Source: Planctomycetota bacterium
GTDB lineage: Bacteria; Planctomycetota; Planctomycetia; Pirellulales; Pirellulaceae
DNA length: 64,000 nt
Assembly (NCBI GenBank): GCA_016872725.1
Contig: VGZC01000021.1
Span: 18,313 to 82,312 of the forward strand
Direction: 5' to 3'
Shown here piece after piece: positions 59,475 through 64,000 of the stretch; the stretch's first letter is position 1; each line of letters opens with the position of its first letter. A program made the position numbers and the translations under genes. The notes below the pieces were generated by a model. The model worked only from the letters and a program-made list of their open reading frames with translations. It was not told the origin of the DNA and searched no databases.

Positions 59475-61280
59475 CTAAATCAGGCCGTCGAGTTCATCGA
59501 CCAGGCGGGCGAAATGGTCGAGCGCCGCGAGGATCGGCTCGCGGCGGCTCATGTCGACTCCCGCGTCGCGCAGGAGGTCGAGCGGGTACTTGGAGCATCC
59601 GCCTTTCAGGAACCCGAGATACGCGCGCCGCTCGGCCGGCCCACCCTCCCGAACGCGCTGCGCGAGGGCGATTGCGGCCGACATGCCCGTCGCGTACTTG
59701 TACACGTAGAACGCCCGATAGAAATGGGGGATCCTCAGGCACTCGCGGGATAGGGCGTCGTCGAGCGTGAACCCGGGTCCGAAATACCGTTCGAGCAGGC
59801 CGCGGTACGTCGCGGTCAACGCATCGATCGTGAGCGGTTCGCCCGACTCGACCATGGCGTGGATGACCCTCTCGAACTCGGCGAACATCGTCTGACGGAA
59901 CAGGGTCTTGCGGATATCGTCGATTTCCCGGTTGAGCAAATAGGCCCGCTCGCGCTCGTCGCCCGCCTGGGATCGGAGGTGCGCGGAGAGCAGTTGCTCG
60001 TTGAACGTGCTCGCCACCTCCGCGACGAAGATGGTGTAACCGTAATACGGGAACGGCTGGTGCCGCGCCGAGAAATACGAGTGCATCGAATGGCCGGCTT
60101 CGTGGGCGAGCGTGAAGACATCGTCGAACACGTCCGGCTTATAGTTCATCAGGATATACGGATCGCCGTCGTAAGTGCCGTAGCTGAAGGCGCCGCTCTG
60201 CTTGCCTCGGTTCGGATAGCGATCGCACCATCGCGCGCGGAGCCCCCCTCCGAGGACTCGGACGTATTCATCGCCGAGCGGCCGGGTCGCGTCGAGGACC
60301 GACTCCACGGCTTCGTCCCACGATCGCCGCGCCTTGAGTTCGCTGAGAATGGGAACATACGTGTCGTAGTGGTGGATCTTGGCGAGCCGCATCTTGCGGC
60401 GGCGGAGTTCGTAGTAGCGATGCAGGGCCGGAAGACGCGAATGGACAGCCTCGATCAGCCCGTCGTACACGGCGCGCGGCACGTTGTCGGCGAAGAGCGC
60501 CTGGTCGAGCGCGCCGGCGTACCCCCGCGCCTTCGCGTAGTACGCGTCCGCCTGCACGGAGCCGTGGAGGAGCGATGCGAGCACATGTTCGTGCGCGAGG
60601 AACCGGTCGTAATACTGATGGAACGCCTTGCGCCTCACGTCCCTCCGCGGCGATTGCAGCAGCCTCGCGAACGACTCGTTCGTCAGCTCGATCTTGCGTC
60701 CCGATTCGTCCGCGATCGTCCCGAACTTCATGTCGGCGTCGTGCAATTGGCGGAAGGATCGGCCGACCGCCGACGCCATGTCGGCCTGCATGGCGAGCAG
60801 TCTTTCCTCGGCGTCGCTCAGCGTGTGCGGCGCGTAACGCAAGAGCCGTTCGAGCAGAATGCGGAACGCCTTGAGCTCGCTCGACGCCAGATACGCCTGC
60901 ATGGTGTCCGACGGAATGGCGAGCAGCTCGGGACGGATGAAGCTGGCAAGCCGTCCGGCGTTCGTCGCCGCCGTCTGGAACCGGCCGAGCATGCGCTGAT
61001 AGGCGCTGTTCGCCTGGTCCTCCGCCGCCTTCAAGTAGGCGTACGCCGCCAAGCGTTCGGCCGCGCGGTCGATGTCCGCGTCGAAACGCAGGCAGGCGGC
61101 GAGCATTCCCGCGTTTTCGCCGAGCCGGCCTCGGAATTTCTTGTACGATTCGATCCGCCGTTCGTATTTCCGGAACGCCGTCTCCCACTGCGCGTCGTCG
61201 GCGAAGAGACTCGCGAGGTCCCACGTCTCCTCGGCGGGGACCCGCGACCGCTCGGGAATCCGTTCAGCCTTGCCGCGCAT
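59475..61280 (-). CDS. pepF: Oligoendopeptidase F (M3 family)
   Basis: 601 residues, the expected length. Zinc motif H393-E394-A-G-H397 in LAHEAGHSMHSYF with the downstream Glu in 'FVAEVASTFNEQLLS'. Other M3B marks: 'ETWDLASLFADDAQWE' at the N-terminus and 'FSYGTYDGDPYILMNYKPD'. Cytoplasmic peptidase that cuts peptides of about 7-17 residues. Upstream GAGGAG is 11 bases from ATG 61280. The stop is directly followed in frame by a hydrolase remnant, see the pseudogene. Confidence 0.96.
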   Translation of the reverse strand: MRGKAERIPERSRVPAEETWDLASLFADDAQWETAFRKYERRIESYKKFRGRLGENAGMLAACLRFDADIDRAAERLAAYAYLKAAEDQANSAYQRMLGRFQTAATNAGRLASFIRPELLAIPSDTMQAYLASSELKAFRILLERLLRYAPHTLSDAEERLLAMQADMASAVGRSFRQLHDADMKFGTIADESGRKIELTNESFARLLQSPRRDVRRKAFHQYYDRFLAHEHVLASLLHGSVQADAYYAKARGYAGALDQALFADNVPRAVYDGLIEAVHSRLPALHRYYELRRRKMRLAKIHHYDTYVPILSELKARRSWDEAVESVLDATRPLGDEYVRVLGGGLRARWCDRYPNRGKQSGAFSYGTYDGDPYILMNYKPDVFDDVFTLAHEAGHSMHSYFSARHQPFPYYGYTIFVAEVASTFNEQLLSAHLRSQAGDERERAYLLNREIDDIRKTLFRQTMFAEFERVIHAMVESGEPLTIDALTATYRGLLERYFGPGFTLDDALSRECLRIPHFYRAFYVYKYATGMSAAIALAQRVREGGPAERRAYLGFLKGGCSKYPLDLLRDAGVDMSRREPILAALDHFARLVDELDGLI

Positions 61281-61387
61281 CGGATGTGCACTCCTCGGTT
61301 ATCGCTCCAACGCGGCGACTTCGACCGCCCGTCCGCGTCATGCCGGAATCGGCCATCCATCGCGAGGTCGCGCCACGCGGCTCGCCG

Positions 61388-62497
61388 CTACCATTCGAGC
61401 ACGCCGGCGCCCCAGGCGAGTCCCGCTCCGAATCCCGCGACGAGAATCCGGCCGCCGCGCCCGATCCGTCCCGCGCGTTGGCCTTCACCGAGCACGAGCG
61501 GAATGCTCGCCGCCGACGTGTTGCCGTAGCGGTCGAGGTTCACAAGCACACGGTCGCGGGGGATGGCCAAGTCGGCGACGAGCGCGTCGATGATCCGGAT
61601 GTTCGCCTGATGCAGGACGAACAGGTCGATCTGGTCGACCGTGGTCGACGCCCGTTCGAGCACGTCGCGGATCGACTCCTGCACGGTCCGAACGGCCCAC
61701 TTGAACACCGACCGCCCGTCCATCTGGACGTATTGTCTCCTCGCGTCCAGCGCCGCGTGCGTGATCGGCTCCCGCGAACCGCCCGTCGGCATGCAAAGGA
61801 AGTCGTTGCCCGATCCATCGGCGCCGAGCGTGAACGAAAGGAACCCTTGTTCCCGCGATCCCCGACCCAGAACGACCGCTCCCGCTCCATCGCCGAAGAG
61901 CGGGAACGTCTTGCGGTCCTCGGGATCGACGATCCGCGTCATGACGTCGGACCCGACCACCAGGACATGGCGGCAACAGCCGGTCTTGACGAACTGCATG
62001 CCCGTCACGAGCGCGTAGATGAAACCCGCGCACGCCGCATTGATGTCGATCGCAGGCGCGGTCGCGCCGAGCCGATGCTGGAGGGCGCACGCGGTCGAGG
62101 GCGCCGGCATGTCGGGCGTCATTGTGGCCAAAAGGATCAGATCCAATTCATCCGGATGAAGGCCCGCCTGTTCGAGGCACTGGCGGGAAGCCTCGACCGC
62201 CAGGTCGCTCGTCGCCTGCTCCGGCGCCGCGCGGCGCCGTTCGAGGATACCCGTGCGCTGCACGATCCAATCGGCGTCGTAGCCGAGCTCCCGCAGGTCC
62301 TCGTTCCGCACGATCCGATCGGGCACGTAGCATCCCGTCCCCAGGATACGCACGCCGGTGAGCGACCCGAGCCGGGCGAGGGGCTGCCGTTCGCTGCGCG
62401 CCGCGGCGCCGAGTGTTCCGGCCTCGCGCGGCTGCCGGCCGCTTGGCGGTTCATCCTGCATGCGATCGGTCCGCGGGTCGGTCGTCGTCGACGCCAT
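61388..62497 (-). CDS. fabH: Beta-ketoacyl-ACP synthase III
   Basis: 369 residues from ATG 62497, with GAGGGA 8 bases upstream. The catalytic triad is Cys156 (DINAACAGF), His296 (FVLHQANIRI) and Asn326 (YGNTSAASIP). It starts fatty-acid synthesis by condensing acetyl- or acyl-CoA with malonyl-ACP. The N-terminus carries about 45 extra residues (polar, Arg/Gln-rich) compared with E. coli FabH, where the Cys is at 112; an internal Met13 could be the start. Stands alone, without fabD/fabG/acpP next to it. Confidence 0.95.
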   Translation of the reverse strand: MASTTTDPRTDRMQDEPPSGRQPREAGTLGAAARSERQPLARLGSLTGVRILGTGCYVPDRIVRNEDLRELGYDADWIVQRTGILERRRAAPEQATSDLAVEASRQCLEQAGLHPDELDLILLATMTPDMPAPSTACALQHRLGATAPAIDINAACAGFIYALVTGMQFVKTGCCRHVLVVGSDVMTRIVDPEDRKTFPLFGDGAGAVVLGRGSREQGFLSFTLGADGSGNDFLCMPTGGSREPITHAALDARRQYVQMDGRSVFKWAVRTVQESIRDVLERASTTVDQIDLFVLHQANIRIIDALVADLAIPRDRVLVNLDRYGNTSAASIPLVLGEGQRAGRIGRGGRILVAGFGAGLAWGAGVLEW

Positions 62498-62676
62498 GAT
62501 TCGATTCCCTCAATGCCGGCGATCCGCCGATGAGCGGGCGCCGCGTTCGGATGCCACCTTCCTCAATATATCCGGCACGGCGCGCGGTCCCAGCGAAATC
62601 GCGTCCGATGCGGGGGAAACCGACCGTCGCCGCCGGCCGTCCTCTCCGGTCGTTCGACCTGCGAAAACCCTGACGT

Positions 62677-63783
62677 CTATGCCGGTTCGTCCCGGACCGA
62701 GACCCACGCCCGCCGCGCATACGATTCGAGCACCGCGTCGGCCACGGCCTGCGCGCGCAGCCCGTCCGCGAAACTCGGAACCGCGTCCCGGCCCTCGACG
62801 ATCGCCGCAACGAACTCCCAAACGAGGTCGTACCGAAATACGGTCGCCGGCTTGCCCTGCGACGGATCGCGCGGACTTCCCGCCGGCTTCAGGAATTCGG
62901 ACGGCACGTCGACCGGTGCCAAGTCCTTGCCGCTTCGCCCCAACAGGATCTCATTCGGACGATGCAGGCGGTATACGGCCGATTGGTCCGATCCGTTGAT
63001 CTCGGCCCACTCGTGGCCGAAGCCGTCGAGTCCATATCCCTTGGCGAGCGTCGTTCCTTCCCACACGCCCGTGGCTCCCGATCGGAATTCGCCGATCAAC
63101 GTCGACCAATCATCGACGTCGCTCGGCGGACACGCATCGCCGTCGGGCGCTCGATCGCGCGGCGCGAACCGCTTCACCGCGCCGCAAACCTGATCGAGGG
63201 GTCCGAGCAGATCGATCGCGAAGTCGATGCGGTGGATCGTCATGTCGAACAGGTCGCCCGCCCCCGCCGTCGCGCGATACTGCCTCCATCCCCAGCTCGT
63301 CTCCGGCCAATCGAGGAACCGCTGGCTGCGGAAATGACGCGGCGCACCGAGCTCGCCCGAATGGGCCAGATGCCGCACGTACCGCATCGCCGGAGCGAAC
63401 CGGTAGGTGAACGCCGTCATGTGCACGACACCCGCCGCGCGCGCCGCGCCGAGCATGTCGCGGACTTCGCCCGCGTTCAAGCCGAGCGGTTTTTCACACA
63501 GGACATGCTTGCCTTGCGCGATGGCGGCCAGCGCGATCGGACGATGCGTGTGGTTCGGCGTCGCGATGATCACGGCGTCCACGTCGGGATCCGAGCACAG
63601 CGTCTCAAACCGAGTCGTTCCTTTCGGGCAATTCCAATCGGCCTTCCGCTTCGCGACGAGCCTTTCGTCGGCGTCGCACACCGCAGCCAACTCGGCCCGC
63701 CCGTCCATCCGAATGGCCGGCACGTGATGATAGTCGCTCACCGCGCCCGCACCGATGATCCCAATCCGAATCCGATCCTCCAT
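62677..63783 (-). CDS. Gfo/Idh/MocA family oxidoreductase
   Basis: About 368 residues from ATG 63783, with GGAGG 6 bases upstream. Rossmann motif IGIIGAGAVSDYHHVPAI, 'ATPNHTHRPIALAAIAQGKHVLCEKPLG' with the catalytic Lys of EKP, and 'GDLFDMTIHRIDFAIDLLG' in the substrate domain. NAD(P)-dependent oxidation of sugars or inositols is typical of the family. The in-frame sequence upstream of 63783 consists of the 48-bp repeats and is not coding. With the isomerase at 56.7 kb and the DUF1080 protein it fits planctomycete sugar catabolism. Confidence 0.95.
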   Translation of the reverse strand: MEDRIRIGIIGAGAVSDYHHVPAIRMDGRAELAAVCDADERLVAKRKADWNCPKGTTRFETLCSDPDVDAVIIATPNHTHRPIALAAIAQGKHVLCEKPLGLNAGEVRDMLGAARAAGVVHMTAFTYRFAPAMRYVRHLAHSGELGAPRHFRSQRFLDWPETSWGWRQYRATAGAGDLFDMTIHRIDFAIDLLGPLDQVCGAVKRFAPRDRAPDGDACPPSDVDDWSTLIGEFRSGATGVWEGTTLAKGYGLDGFGHEWAEINGSDQSAVYRLHRPNEILLGRSGKDLAPVDVPSEFLKPAGSPRDPSQGKPATVFRYDLVWEFVAAIVEGRDAVPSFADGLRAQAVADAVLESYARRAWVSVRDEPA

Positions 63784-63827
63784 CCCCACCCTCCGACCAC
63801 CCGTTCCGCCCTCGAGCGGATCCTCAA

Positions 63828-64000
63828 CCTTTCCCAAAGTCGCTCGCCTCTCCGAGGCGAGTACCCCTTCCAAAACCTTTCCCAAAGTCGCTCGCCTCTC
63901 CGAGGCGAGTACCCCTTCCAAAACCTTTCCCAAAGTCGCTCGCCTCTCCGAGGCGAGTACCCCTTCCAAAACCTTTCCCAAAGTCGCTCGCCTCTCCGAG
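63828..64000. repeat. 48-bp tandem repeat with hairpin, at least 3.6 copies, runs off window
   Basis: The unit starting CCTTTCCCAAAGTCG recurs at 63828, 63876, 63924 and 63972. Each contains a perfect 8-bp hairpin CTCGCCTC / GAGGCGAG with loop TCC (63843-63861 in the first copy). Copies are nearly identical. Because 48 is a multiple of 3 it gives a false in-frame N-terminal repeat on the oxidoreductase. No spacers, so not CRISPR. The array continues beyond 64000. Confidence 0.95.

Noticed and set aside
63784..63981. In-frame N-terminal extension of the oxidoreductase with a repeated 16-residue motif
   Set aside because: It is the 48-bp hairpin repeat read as protein. The Rossmann motif begins right after ATG 63783, which has its own GGAGG.
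63828..64000. CRISPR array
   Set aside because: The 48-bp repeats are head to tail without unique spacers and no cas genes are present.

Overview
The window looks like chromosomal DNA from a high-GC member of the Planctomycetota. The evidence is lineage-typical protein families seen together: DUF1559 prepilin-like proteins, a PVC-type membrane-bound dehydrogenase with HEAT repeats and a CxxCH haem motif, a DUF1080 (3-keto-disaccharide hydrolase) protein, an LEPR-XLL N-terminal signal on a giant extracellular protein, a sugar isomerase and a Gfo/Idh/MocA oxidoreductase, tandem signal peptidases with zinc-ribbon inserts, and ExbB/ExbD genes clustered with unknown secreted proteins. Housekeeping genes (lepA, lepB, lptB, fabH, pepF, tRNA-His) are interspersed. 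Family calls come from motifs read by eye; no database search was possible.

Layout. 1-6071 (minus): a dense run of envelope genes (lipoprotein, Nal1-like trypsin-fold protease, SLBB-like lipoprotein, secreted protein, ExbB, two ExbDs, start of another secreted protein). 6256-9041 (minus): EamA transporter and ABC exporter. 9075-22285 (minus): one giant secreted protein of about 4,400 codons (LEPR-XLL, CAP, dockerin, Ig-like repeats, beta-propeller, YD/RHS repeats), now split by a frameshift near 18,440. 22663-23766 (plus): outer-membrane beta-barrel. 23862-26024 (minus): a visibly lower-GC cassette (DUF1559 prepilin-like protein, two small envelope proteins, orphan Phd antitoxin) behind a promoter whose spacer contains an 11-G run. 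26410-30152 (plus): translationally coupled beta-helix and NAGPA-type phosphodiester glycosidase genes. 30301-33599 (minus): KefB-like antiporter and PQQ-propeller protein. 33.8-34.1 kb: 88-bp tandem repeats. 34328-42381 (plus): ROK kinase, lepA, two signal peptidases, lptB. 42434-47590 (plus): giant deacetylase/dehydrogenase/cytochrome fusion, convergent with DUF1080, a double hydrolase, a Gly/Trp-rich secreted protein, and a second DUF1559-lipoprotein unit with a clear promoter and terminator. 53853-53926: tRNA-His. 54004-57727 (minus): creatininase-like, HExxH-LRR, isomerase. 58069-59130 (plus): secreted unknown. 59151-59282: 34-bp hairpin repeats, then a hydrolase gene remnant. 59475-63783 (minus): pepF, fabH, Gfo/Idh oxidoreductase. 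63828-64000: 48-bp hairpin repeats running off the end.

How the genes fit together: most products are exported or act at the envelope (secretion, proton-motive-force-driven ExbBD energisation, LPS export, sugar breakdown). The most system-like signal is the candidate phase-variable promoter driving the low-GC prepilin/lipoprotein/antitoxin cassette. The second is the pair of adjacent signal peptidases with zinc-ribbon and large jelly-roll-like insertions beside lepA and lptB.
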